Shown: positions 22,419-33,320 of the stretch, in pieces
Numbering within the stretch: the stretch's first letter is position 1
Layout of the letters: the number at the start of each line of letters is the position of its first letter
Assembly (NCBI GenBank): GCA_030247855.1
Contig: JAPDRN010000069.1
Span: forward strand, 1-64,000
DNA from: Knufia peltigerae
Lineage: Eukaryota; Ascomycota; Eurotiomycetes; Chaetothyriales; Trichomeriaceae
Reading direction: 5' to 3'
Length of the DNA stretch: 64,000 nt
The notes under the pieces: model-generated
Database searches by the model: none
Told to the model about the DNA's origin: nothing
Seen by the model: the letters and a program-made list of their open reading frames with translations, nothing else
Program-made: the position numbers and the translations under genes

Positions 22419-23791
22419 ATGCCCGAGGTCGAGGGCGGCGCAGTACCGACGCAGAGCAAAGGTTCATGGTCTTCATTCCTCAAGGTCAGTTATATCTGTG
22501 ACAGATGATGACCGCAGCATATCCCAACTGACTTATGTAGTCGATTGCCTCGTTCAATGGCGATCTTTCCTCCTTGACTGCCCCTGCCTTCATACTTTCT
22601 ACCCAGTCTCTCGTCGAGTTCTCTGCGTACTGGGCTGAAAACACTTCGTTGTTCGTCGCGCCGACCCAAGAGCAGGATCCAGCCAAGCGGGCCTTGTTGG
22701 TGGTGAAATGGCTGCTCAATACGCTCAAACAACAGTATTGTTCAAGATCAGAAAAGTTGGGATCTGAGAAGAAACCATTGAACCCATTCCTGGGCGAGTT
22801 GTTTCTGGGTTCCTGGGACGATGAATTCGGCCAAACACGACTTGTGTCCGAACAAGTCAGCCACCACCCTCCTGTCACTGCCTACTGCATCACCAACGAC
22901 AAGTACCGCATCCGACTACAGGGCTATAACGGGCAAAAGGCCAGCTTTAGTAGAACAATACACGTCAAGCAAATTGGACATGCTTTGTTAACCCTCTACC
23001 CACCCGGCAGCGACATTCCCGAGACCTATTTGATCACCTTACCTGCGCTTCATATCGAGAACCTCATCTACGGTGCACCGTTCGTCGAATTAGGCAAGTT
23101 TATACACATTGCCTCGACCAGTGGCTACGTAGCCAAGATTGACTTTTCCGGGAGAGGCTGGTTATCAGGCAAGAAGAACACCTTCACAGCTTCGTTGTGG
23201 AAGGATGGTGAAGGATCTGAAAAGAGCCCCATCTTCACCGGAGACGGACAATGGTCGGAATCCTTCACATTAAAGGAAGGGGAGGGCAAGAGGGCGAAAG
23301 AGATTATTACGTTCGCACCAAAGGATGCTAACTTGGCCAAACTTAATGTCGCTCCGGTCGACCAGCAAGACCTTTTTGAAAGTCGAAGGGCTTGGAGTAA
23401 TGTGGCGCAGAGTATCGAGAAAGGTGATATGGATGCTGCTTCCCACTTCAAATCGAGGATCGAGAACGCGCAACGAGCTCTTCGCAAAAAGGAACAGGAG
23501 GAAGGTCGCAAGTGGGAAAGAGTTTTCTTCTCTCAAGCCGACCCCAACGACAATCTCGAAGTGGCGTTCCAGAAACTAGTACAGACAATCACAAACCAAG
23601 GTCTCAGCAGCTGGGAAGGTGTTGCTCCCGACAAGACTGCTGGCATTTGGAGATATGATGACAAGAGGGCTGCTGTTGCAAAGAAACCCTTCCATGCTGA
23701 AGGATTGCTCGCGCTGGGAGAAAATCCAGACGGTACATCTGCACCAGTGAGTAGAACGACGACGAACCAAAGTGCAACTAAAGCTGGATGA
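22419..23791 (+). CDS. Oxysterol-binding protein, KES1/OSH4 type
   Basis: Two exons, 22419-22484 and 22541-23791, give 438 residues, matching the short ORD-only OSH4/KES1 class with no PH or ankyrin domain. The lipid-transfer domain fills the protein. It contains the fingerprint EQVSHHPP at about 126-133 and the upstream KKPLNPFLGELF segment that binds phosphoinositide head groups. The N-terminal lid corresponds to SWSSFLKSIASFNGDLSSL, an amphipathic stretch split by the intron. C-terminal features are SRRAWSNVAQSI, the Lys/Glu-rich helix ALRKKEQEEGRKWERVFF and GIWRYDDKR. It swaps sterol for PI4P between ER and Golgi or plasma membrane. The protein ends in a short Ser/Thr-rich tail. Confidence 0.96.
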
Positions 23792-24638
23792 GGTAGATAT
23801 GATAGAGGTGGTTCGTTTTGATCATAGACAGGAAAGACAGGAAAGACAGGAAAGACAGGACTGTCGCCAGGAGGAGGTTCGGAAGTGTAACTTGGCTGTA
23901 TCATTAGCTTCTGCTCGATTAGATGCAATGTTTTCGATGAGAACTCATCCTTTCGAGCATCCCGCGCCTTTGTGTTCTCAACTTACAGTACAAGTATGTC
24001 AACGTATGCGACCAACATAACCTCTGGCTGATGTCACCTGATGAATGGTACTTCTGTGTCGAAGCTCACCAGGCTGGGGCTGGTGTATTAATGCTAGTCG
24101 GAATCGGGCACAACGGTTGGCCGAGGCGCTTTGTCAGCTGCATCGAGCTTCACTCGGCCGATAAAATGTGACCAGTTTTACACTCCTTTTTCCTCCGTAC
24201 CTGGAAGACGGAATGGACATGCCCAATCTCACTTGAAGTTTGGCCGAGTTCAGGCCAGCCCTGCGAGGTTCTCGGGCGCGTCACGGAGATAAGCAGATGT
24301 TGTCCAACCCTAAACTGCTCTCGCGCGTTCATATTCCGCCCCGTAACACTCAAGGGGGGTAGTCTTCGGTCTCTGGCATCGTCTTCCCCTTGCACGCACG
24401 AAGGCTTGACGAAAACTCGAGGGCTTTGTTGGGAATGGGGAGCGTTCGGGCGGCAGCAGAGCAGGTTCGAGGAGCCATAGTTGGGATCGATAGAGCTGCT
24501 TCTCGTCAGGTTCAAAGTCTAGCTTACGAAGCAGTATTGTTTCGACCGAGACATGGAACGACATGCTGGGCGTGCGCGGGACCTGCATTTCGATTCCGGA
24601 AAGGTATAATAAGGTCTGGCGGGGTCGCCTTGGGTCTG
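23792..24638. other. Intergenic region between OSH and GST genes
   Basis: No separate gene is seen. A short tandem repeat lies just after the OSH stop codon (23,827-23,861). The downstream part is open in the GST frame. Confidence 0.5.
23827..23861. repeat. 9-bp tandem repeat in the OSH 3' region
   Basis: Just under four copies of GACAGGAAA occur in direct succession about 35 bp after the OSH stop codon. Confidence 0.7.
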
Positions 24639-24851
24639 ATGAATCGGCGTTCTGTCTCGACTACTGCTACTACCTCGTCGTCCTTTTCGGTACCCCATAC
24701 ACTTACGAATACGGGTCATCATACGCATCCTCACTCACGGCCTTGTTTTGTGCTTACCCGCGTAGCAGCACCACGACCACAGCCACAACAGTCCCAGAAA
24801 CGATACCTTCGACTTGCACCTGGCCCAGGACAGAAATCGGACAGACCCAAA

Positions 24852-26026
24852 ATGGCACCACCTTTCAATGATCTGAAATACTATACTGCCGCGACACCGG
24901 TACGTTTTTGGTCCTTTTGTCTTTTCTCTTTTCTCTCCGCTAGCATCCTAGCTCTTACAACAGCCTATTCGCATCTGCATTTCTAATAGCGAGCCCATGA
25001 GTTGGTCAAATATTTGATGTCCAGGACAACGTTGCCTTGCAGTGTCAACTCGTCACCCTTGCTGACGCTTGTGATTGAATAGAACGGTCTCAAGCCGGCC
25101 ATTCTTTTGGAGGAACTCGGATTGAAGTATGAGACCAAGAGTATCGATTTCAGGTATGTCATGTTAACCCCGATCTCACCGTCGGGGGTTTTTCCTGTTT
25201 GACTACAGGGTGCCGTGTGAGGGGAGATGGGTGGAAGTGCTAACTCGCAGACAAACCTACAGGAGCAATGAACAAAAAGAGCCGTGGTTCATCGAGATCA
25301 ACCCGAACGGAAGGATCCCCGCCCTCAAGGATGGCGAAATGAGGGTCTTTGAGTCGGGCGCCATCATGTTGTACCTGACAGACATGTACGACAAGGGTAA
25401 ACAATTCACGTATGAGTTGGGTACTGAGGATTACTATGAGATGGTAAGCTTGGCACTCCTTTTTTTTGCACTTTGCTTCTCTTTTCAAAAGAAACACAAA
25501 AATGGTAGGTTGATGACTGATTTGGGATGTTTTCAGATGTCTTGGTTGATGTTCCAAATGGGTGGTATCGGTAAGAAGCTTTCAAGATTTCCCATGAGAG
25601 AATCAGTGTACCTGATTCATCACAGGTCCTATGATGGGCCAAGCGAACCACTTCCGCGCGATGGCGCCAGTGTACTCGGCCTACGGCATCAAGAGATACA
25701 TCGACGAGACCAAACGTTTATTTTCGGTCCTGGAAATCCGACTGTCCAAGGCGGACTGGTTGGCCGGCGACAAGTACACCATCGCCGACATGGCCAACTT
25801 CTCCTGGGTCAGGGGAGGTCCGATGTTTCTGGACATCGACATGACCGAGTATCCCGGCGTGGACAAGTGGATGAAGAGGATCTCCGAGAGACCGGCCGTG
25901 GACAAGGCGAAAAAGGTCGGTGCGGCCCTCTCCGAGGACCAGCTCAAGGAGATGATCACCGGCATGAAGGCCAAGATGGATGCGAAGAAAGGTACGGCCG
26001 AAGAGGAAGGATCGTCCAAGGTTTAG
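24852..26026 (+). CDS. Glutathione S-transferase, URE2/GST-like
   Basis: Five exons, 24852-24899, 25083-25153, 25263-25443, 25537-25570 and 25626-26026, give 244 residues. The N-terminal thioredoxin fold holds KPAILLEELGLKYE, WFIEINPNGRIPAL (cis-Pro) and the glutathione-contacting ESGAIMLYLTD. The helical domain has GPMMGQANHF and WLAGDKYTIADMANFSW (the conserved N-capping box). These match fungal cytosolic GSTs of the URE2/gst1 type, which conjugate glutathione to electrophiles or reduce peroxides. The frame is open upstream of 24852. An ATG at 24639 would add 71 Arg/Ser/Thr-rich, acid-poor residues that resemble a mitochondrial targeting sequence, so two products from alternative starts are possible. 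Intron 25154-25262 offers an alternative acceptor near 25,208. Confidence 0.93.
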
Positions 26027-26459
26027 ATTTAGAGGCGTGTTTCGCTGTGAGTCAGCCTTTCATTTTTCTAGAGCGTGAGAGAGTTTGGAAAAAGAGTGGC
26101 TCATACGATGGTTACCTAGATCTAGATGACTCACGAGGAACACTTTTGGCTTCTACATCCTGTAGTGTCAATAACTGCATAGACAGCTCACCTAATCAAG
26201 GCGTCTCTTTCTCTCTCTCTCTTGGAGTTGTTTTGTTGCTTTTTGATCTTCCCTTTTGCCACATCCGCCTACTACCACCTCGACGATCCTCGACGTCCAC
26301 GCACCACATCTGCATGATTTTGTACTAATTTTTGGGTGAGATATCTTTATCAGGCTGCGATGACGGTGCGAGACAGCTCCTCGACACGGGTTAGAAGAAT
26401 ATAATATCCGACAATCACAGGAAATAGGGGCTGAGATTCCCCTTGGCCTCAGCAACGAC
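26027..26459. other. Intergenic region, GST to NADAR gene
   Basis: No gene is seen. A TCTCTCTC run lies near 26,210-26,222. Confidence 0.5.
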
Positions 26460-27547
26460 ATGGCACAACCGAGTCCCGACGACAGTCCCATCGAAAGGTC
26501 CGATGGCAGCTTCACGGATAAGCCCAACCACAGTGACGGTGTTGTTGAAAACTTCGAAAGTGGTGAGAATCAAAAAAGCCCCACGCCATTACCATCACCA
26601 CAGTATGGACACAACATTCGCAGTGCCCGTGTTACGGACAAGTATGTGTTTTTCTGGAACGGTCCTCTGTCGAACTGGAACGTCGGCCGACCTTTTAGTG
26701 GTCGTCGAGCAATGGACCTTTTGATCGACAGACTCGACCGCTCCAAGTCTCTCGTCCGTCCCGTACGGCGTTGTCAACTGTCATGATGGGCCGTCACGAA
26801 TTCAATTGTGGTGAACAATTCATGATGGCCTGCAAGGGTTGGTTGTTTGAGACGGCCACGATCAGAGGTGCAGACTTGGATACGTCGACGCTTGCAGAAG
26901 ACAATGTTGAGAGGATTTGTAAAGCGATACTAGGGGATGGAGATGACGGTACCAGAAAACAGGGGCAGGGACAGCGACAGCAACCCGTCGGACATGAACG
27001 TGTACAGCAATCTAAGCCAGACCAAAGGAAATCGAACACCACCATCAATAAAAACACCAGGAACAAGAAGTCGTCGTCGTCGTTGTCGTCGTCGTCGACG
27101 ACGAAAAAAGATCGAAGAGGCATCGATGTTGATGTTGACGTAGAAACCGAGCTTGACATCGGAATCGATCATGATGGTATCGCTGGAGGCACTCTCGCTG
27201 CTTGCCTCCTCACGCCGGACCCGAGGTTACAAAAGGCCCTGGGCAGACGCACACGCGGGTTCGACGAGAAAGTTTGGAAAAAGGCGAGCAAAGCTGTCGC
27301 GGTGGCGGGTAGTATCGCCCGCGCCGAGGCCGACGAGGAACTGCGACACGTGTATTTGGGTGCGGCCGGGGTCGAGTGTAGGAACAGAAACTTTGTAGAA
27401 GGGTCACCTATGGACAAAGTCTGGGGCATTGGATTGAGGTGGGACGATCCTTGGGCCGACGACGAGACACATTGGCGTGGCGAGAATAGACTTGGAAAGT
27501 GTCATGACGAGGCTGCCGAATGGCTTAGACAGGAGTACAACAAGTGA
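26460..27547 (+). CDS. NADAR-domain (YbiA-like) protein, junction uncertain
   Basis: Two frames together encode a NADAR domain. The first, from the ATG at 26460, gives a Ser/Pro-rich leader and then YVFFWNGPLSNWNVGRPFSG. The second, ending at 27547, gives HEFNCGEQFMMACKGWLFE and later KALGRRTRGFDEKVW, GSPMDKVWGIGLRWDDP and GRENRLGK-like ends (GENRLGKCHDEAAEWL). The family is linked to ADP-ribose/NAD and riboflavin-damage chemistry as an N-glycosidase. The frames are offset. A 47-bp intron (26701-26747) with a poor GTCGTC donor would join them into 346 residues; otherwise a real or sequencing frameshift lies near 26,745-26,762. Within the domain is an insert of about 75 residues of Gln/Lys/Asn, poly-Ser and Asp-Val repeats that is absent from simple family members. 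Confidence 0.8.
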
Positions 27548-27708
27548 ATTGAAGGAAACGTGGAAAAGTGAAAAATACCAAGTACTATTGTGAGTTTGGC
27601 ATATCCAAAATCCTAAAAAAACGTTATATCGTCTGGGTATCGTTATGTAATGTGCTGTACTGTACTATAGCATAGACGTCACGTCAGTATCAGTCAGTGT
27701 GGGCATAA

Positions 27709-28968
27709 TCATGCCACAGCTGGCGTGACATTAGATTGCAACGTTCTCCGAGATTCGAACCGCCGTATGAGCATAGCTGCCTGTGCCTGTTCAAGTCGTT
27801 TCTTCGTATCTGTCTCTTTCCCAGGTGATAGAATTTCAGAGTATTCTGTTTCGGCGACATCGAGAATAAACCGAGCATCGGCTGGATGAGCCTGGTCGAG
27901 ACAGATTTGTGCCGCGTCGAGTAGGTTCACGAGGAAAATCTTGTGAACTGGATGATTGAGGGATTGTTTGTTCCGCCAGTCCAAGAGGCTACTATACGTC
28001 GAGTTGCGGAGTCTGGAACATAGCTCGGTTGCTGAAGGGGATGTCGGATGGTAGAGACGTAGCCAAATATGCTCGATGCCTGAATGGTGCTGAGGTTGGA
28101 AAGTAGCAAGTACTTGGTCGAACAGTCCGGCTGGAATGCCGTGGCTCTTGCGCCGCGATCGGATGGCCATGGAAAGTCGTCGTCCGGCCAGTTTCAACGG
28201 TCGCATGTTTGGCATGTTCTCTCGGCGGTAGTTCGAGGCCTGAACGTACAGCTCAGCAGCCTCGGATAAAGAGCCTCTGGCTTTGGTCTGTGAGATCATG
28301 GTCGCAACGAGCATGTCTTCCGCGATGGAATAGGTTCGCATCCAGGATGCCTCGTTCTTTGAGGCGTACTGCCGCTCATAAAGGTCTCGAAGCCACATCC
28401 ATACTTCCCCTTCGAGGCCATCGGCGTACATGACTGTCACAAGAGCTTTTAAGTTTTTGTTGTTGGTCCAAAATACGTGTTTGTCCTCCTTATCCATCGT
28501 GGTAAACCAGCTCGCGAGTCTGGGCCCGAGTTTCCCATTTCCAGAAATCGTCTCTTTCTTCTCTAAACCTTCGATGTATTGTAGTGTGCAAAACTGGACA
28601 ATGTGACGATCAAGCCCCTTTCCTGTCAGCGCAGCATCGAAAGTCGCTACCGCTGTGGCCGATAAACTGTGTGGAGGGGGAAGCGAGTTGGATTTCTGCT
28701 TCAATAGAGGATGACTTAGTATGCTGTCAAGGTGTGAGTGGGTGGAATGAGCAAGTCGTTGTGCCGGATTAGGGATCGAGTCCCCCTCGCTGCCGCCATC
28801 TTTCGAGTCAGCAACTCTAGGTGAAGGATGTACATCGTCCAAGTGTTTCTGGAAGGCCGACTCGAGCACGTTGAGAAGATGCTTTGATTCGCGAGGTGAT
28901 TGTGGCGGAAAGGGCGGTTGAAAGCGAGCCAGCAGTTTCCGCACTGACAAGGCCGGCGTGAGCCTCAT
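27709..28968 (-). CDS. Conserved fungal protein of unknown function
   Basis: A single 419-residue exon from an ATG at 28968. I do not recognise the family. The N-terminus (MRLTPALSVRKLLARFQPPF) is Arg/Ser/Leu-rich without acidic residues for the first 25 positions, consistent with a mitochondrial presequence. The rest is soluble and mostly helical, with a helix-pair rhythm in the C-terminal half (for example HKIFLVNLLDAAQICLDQA, DARFILDVAETEYSEIL) that would suit TPR/PPR-like helical repeats, but no repeat consensus can be fixed. It is divergent from the Def1-like gene across a 430-bp promoter and convergent with the NADAR gene. Confidence 0.75.
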   Translation of the reverse strand: MRLTPALSVRKLLARFQPPFPPQSPRESKHLLNVLESAFQKHLDDVHPSPRVADSKDGGSEGDSIPNPAQRLAHSTHSHLDSILSHPLLKQKSNSLPPPHSLSATAVATFDAALTGKGLDRHIVQFCTLQYIEGLEKKETISGNGKLGPRLASWFTTMDKEDKHVFWTNNKNLKALVTVMYADGLEGEVWMWLRDLYERQYASKNEASWMRTYSIAEDMLVATMISQTKARGSLSEAAELYVQASNYRRENMPNMRPLKLAGRRLSMAIRSRRKSHGIPAGLFDQVLATFQPQHHSGIEHIWLRLYHPTSPSATELCSRLRNSTYSSLLDWRNKQSLNHPVHKIFLVNLLDAAQICLDQAHPADARFILDVAETEYSEILSPGKETDTKKRLEQAQAAMLIRRFESRRTLQSNVTPAVA

Positions 28969-29398
28969 CCTGGTTTCATTGATGCCTCACCCGAGACTCA
29001 TGTACTTTGTGACACTGGAACTGGCGCAAGTGAGGGCAATGGCAGAGCGAAGTGACCTGATGAGGTGAGCGAGGGTAGTCGCAGACTGGGGGAAAGGCTG
29101 GTGAGCGGTCATAGGCTTGGCACCTCTCAGACACCCTAAAGGATTCTTGGGTTTATTGTCTGCGGCCTTCCTAACAAGCCTGCAAACCCATTTCCTCAAT
29201 GTCAACATAGCCACTCACCGTCTTCTTCTTGCATTCAGCACCTCAACTGTCCTTGGGGAATATCATTCTTCACAAGGACAAGCTCCTATTACTCGCAGGA
29301 GCTTTGTTTTGTCCTGAACTCCTCCCTCCCTGTCAACTCAACTCGACTGCCACATCCTCACTACCCAAACAAACTCTCACCTTCACATCAGAACATCA
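28969..29398. promoter_or_regulatory. Shared divergent promoter
   Basis: 430 bp separate the start codons of the minus-strand unknown and the plus-strand Def1-like gene. The half nearer the Def1-like gene is C/T-rich (AACTCCTCCCTCCCTGTCAACT), a usual fungal leader feature. No TATA box is evident. Confidence 0.5.
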
Positions 29399-32049
29399 AT
29401 GGCGGAAGTTCAAGTCCGCGGCAGCGGCACAAGAGGACGAGGCGGATTCAGAGGCGGAAGAGGCGGTTTTAGAGGAGCCAGAAATCCTAGCAGAACACAC
29501 CACAAAGCCGACAACGAACAAGAAAACATTCCACCCACATCGCTGGAAGATCAGGGCGAAATGGGCGAATTCAAGAGAAAGTTTGGCGATCAAGTACCTC
29601 TTTTGCGAGAGATCTGCCCTGGCTGGAGTGATGAAGATCTCGTCTATGCGCTCAACGAAACAGATGGCGATCTGAACGCGGCTGTTGATCGAATTTCCTC
29701 TGGTAAGGAGCTTATGTCCTAAATGACTTTGGGGCGCGATCAACTAATCATTTTACAGGCACGATTTCGCAATGGGAAACCAAGAAGAAGCATCCAAAGA
29801 CCAAGGAAGCGCCTGCTACCGCAACCGAAAGCGGAACTAGAGGTCGTGGTCGAGGCGGCTTCGAGGGTCGCGGAAGGGGTCGAGGCGCAGAACGCGGCGC
29901 TAGAGGCGGCCGTGGTGGCAAGTCAGTCGCTCAAACTAATGGTACTAAGGACACCAAAGCGACGGACAGCTGGGATAATGTTGCCTCGACTCAGACCGGC
30001 GACGCCTCAGGCTTGGACACGGTGCCTGCGAACGGCGATTCTGCTACAGCAACTGACGACTGGGCACGTGAACCTGGCAAAGACGCATTGACATCTCTGC
30101 AGACTGAGGAGCCTAAGCCGGCATCTGCAGCTGCCCCTTCCACTGCCTCTACTGCGAAACCTGGAGGATGGGCGGGTCTGTTTGCAAAGCCACCTCCAGC
30201 TCCCAAGCAAGCGCCAGCACCACCACCCTCTGTCCCGAAGCCAGAAGCACAACCTGCCGAACCTGAAATTGTGGTCGGGTCGGAAGCTGCCCAGACAGAG
30301 CCGGCTCTGCCTCCTCCGATCGAAGCTGTACCAAGCGAAGGTGGTCCAAGCGAACTGCCTTCCGCGCCTCATTCGGACACGGGAAAAGACTTGACACCAG
30401 GAAAGGATGAACTCACTGAAAAGAATCTGGAGAAACTGCCGGACACGTCGCACCCAGTTGCATCTGCCACAGCTGCTAGCACAGTCGCGAGCACTCAAGA
30501 TCCACTTGCTGCTCATGACGGTGGTAAGCCTGTTCTTCGACCTGGGATGTCGGGTTATGCAGCGACTGCGCTGAAAGCCACGTCTGGAGGTAGCCGATCC
30601 GCTAGTTACGCAAGAAAGGTGATGGAGCAACAAGAAGCAGTTGTGATGCCAGGACACCAAGCCGTCGAGAAGGCAGCTGTTCAGTTCGGTAAATTGGGAT
30701 TGAATGCACCTGACGACGTTGATGTCGACGAAGAGAGAGAAGAGCCCGAGACTAGGACTCAGCTTCCAGACGACTCTCCAGTTGCCCCGCGAGCTTCCTT
30801 GCCACCTTCGCTGCCTGAGGCGCAGCAGCAAACTCCCTCGGTTCAGGCTCAAGCTCCCGTTGAGACCCAGCCCATCACGCAGCGACAAGCTCCTGGACTA
30901 CCGCCGGTTCCTCAGCAGCCTCAACAGCCTTCGCCCCAATCTTCATCGGCCTACGCCGATCAGTATAGGTATGGTCAAGGTCAGAAGTACGATCCTTTCG
31001 GTCAACAGACACAAAGCGCGCAGGTACAAAGCCAGGAACCGTTCTCTGGCCAAGTTCCAGGACAGCCCGGCGCCACAGCTTCCCAGAACGATTACAGTGC
31101 TTACTATGGCCGAGATGCCTACAATTACTACGGTAGTTATGGCCAAGGTCACGATGCTCATCGCGCTGCAAGCACTTTTGGTACTACTGCTCCCGAGTCT
31201 CAAGCTCAATATGCCACCTCGCGCCCTCAACAAGCGATGAGTCAGGATGCCCAGGGAAGCGGTCATAACACTCCTGCACCGGGTATGCCCAGCCAGCACA
31301 GCCAGCCCTCTGGTCATGTCCCAAGTCAAGGTCATGGCTACCCTGGCTACGGCTACCCCAATGCCTACAGTCAGCAATATCCCCAGTACGGTGCGAACTA
31401 CATGAATCAAATGAATCACCGTTATGGTTCTAACCGTCCTATGTTTGATGATGCGCGTCGATCCGATAGTGATTACTACAGCAGTCAGTACAATTACGGT
31501 CAGAGTCACTATGGAGGCGCATACAATTCCAAGATGTATGGTCAACCACAGCAAGGTTATTCTTACGAACACTCATCATCCCCCGCGAACACCACTGGAT
31601 TAGGTCGTGAGGCAGGCTATGGACGAGCAGGCTCTGCTCAGCCCGCTGAGGCTCAACCCGGTGCTGCTGGTAGCACGGCATTTGGTGGCGCTCCTGATCC
31701 TTTTGGTCGAACTTCTTCTGGTTTTGGACAAGCTCAACAACATGCAGCTCACTCTGGAAATGACGACCCCACCAAGGCAGCTGGACCGAGCCCTTCGATG
31801 CAAGGTGGACGTCCCGGCTCCGCGGTCAACAGCCTCCCTGGCCAACAAGGCGGTCTTCCTCCTCCATCTCAACATTCTAATCAACAGGCTTTCGGTAGCT
31901 ATCCTCAGTATGGCGGCGGGTTTGGTAGTCACCAGAGCACTCATCAAAACACTGGTTATGGCGGTTACGGATCTAACACTGGTTTCGGCACTTACGGCGG
32001 GTATGGTGGCGGCAGAGGTTGGAATGGCAGCTACGGTTCGGGTCATTAG
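29399..32049 (+). CDS. def1: Def1-like RNA polymerase II degradation factor (CUE + Q-rich)
   Basis: Two exons, 29399-29702 and 29759-32049, give 864 residues. The order is an RGG-type basic N-terminus, then a CUE-like ubiquitin-binding helix bundle at about 55-101 (VPLLREICPGWSDEDLVYAL, NETDGDLNAAVDRI), a second RGG block, a Pro/Ala-rich middle (GGWAGLFAKPPPAPKQ, also Def1-typical) and a very long Gln/Gly/Tyr/Ser-rich prion-like C-terminal half. Yeast Def1 promotes ubiquitin-dependent destruction of stalled RNA polymerase II after DNA damage; cleavage of its Q-rich tail sends it to the nucleus. The CUE module, the GGWAGLFA element and the tail together support the call; orthology should be confirmed by alignment. 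Confidence 0.88.
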
Positions 32050-33320
32050 CCCATCTCGTACTGATACTCATAGCTTATCACGGCATCACACCTCTCCTCT
32101 GTTGTATTAGTGGAGTCGGAAACTTCTCTTCCTCGCACAAAAAGGGGAAATAATGGCGAAAGCAGGGAGCAACAATGCAAAAATGGTTTCTTGTGTGCAA
32201 AAACATCTCAATCCCCTTTGAACTGAGGGAAATTGGAGTTTTTCTGATTCTCTCCCTCTCTTTTTCTCTTACTCTTTTCCCTTTTTTGGCTCATCGGGCT
32301 TGTACTTGTACCAAAACAACGCGAAAAAATGTTAGGCAGGATAGGAAGTTGAGAGACTTGTCAAGGCGGGCTGTTATTTCATAGTCTGGTCAGAGGCTGG
32401 CGGACATTGAAAGCTGGAATTGATCGGTTGGTATGATACGATCGAAAAAGTGAACAAAAAGGGACGCTGGGGACGGTAACAACCACTTGCCCTCAAAGGT
32501 CAACGTCAGACCTCTGTAGCGATGGGACGGATAGTGGCTCTCTCTCTCTCTCTGTGTGTGTCTACGGTTTCTCATCTGGAAGTTGTATCAGTGAGGCAAA
32601 AAGAGGGCCGTCTCTTTTCTTTTATTGAACCCTTTAGGTAGATTGAATTGAACCGAGTAATCGAACCGTCAAAATCATTCTTTTCTTTTTGGTCCCAAAG
32701 CAGGGTAGGGTAGGTAGTCTTGTGCGTAGGTTGTGCAACGGGATGATGGAACAGCGATCCTGTCGACCAATGTAAGGCACTGTCCGCGGACGCATGGGAT
32801 GGGAAGGGGTCTGTTCATCGCAGGCAAGCCTTGTCATGTCCAACGAAGTACGGGGGCAAGTGGTCTGGTGAGCCACTCCTACACTGTATACCGGGTACGG
32901 GTCACACCGTACATGAATGCAATGAGTGAAACAGTCTCGATCGAGGAAAGGGGGGGGCCTGCTAATCCTATAAAAACAAACAAACAAAAAAGTCCGGTCC
33001 TGTACGTGATGCTTGGGGGAGATCCATGAAAACAAGGGCAAAACACCATGTCCGTCTCGAACCAGGTGTTCTCCATCCGACATGCCATGTCGACCCGTAT
33101 AGTAAAACGCCTCCTTGGATGTAAAACTGGCCGTCATTTGCACTTGATCGTCATGCGCAAAGTAAAGTAGCGTTTCTGAAGCCCCCCAATTTTCAATCTG
33201 TCCAGACACCAAAAAAATGACCGCCCAATCAGTCCTGCCCTGTTGTTCCCAGCGCCAATCCTCCACAATATAAAAAAACAAAACATGCCATTCATGTGGG
33301 GGTGGAGAACGTCATATTCC
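32050..33320. other. Convergent 3' region with microsatellite
   Basis: This stretch lies between the ends of two convergent genes. Frames here (up to 215 codons, minus, 32,634-33,281) show no domain. A mixed (CT)n(GT)n microsatellite lies at about 32,539-32,561. Confidence 0.55.

Noticed and set aside
30007..30888. 293-codon antisense ORF under the Def1-like gene, with others at 30,943-32,046
   Set aside because: Caused by the repetitive Gln/Pro/Gly codons of the plus-strand gene. The translation is low complexity with no family.
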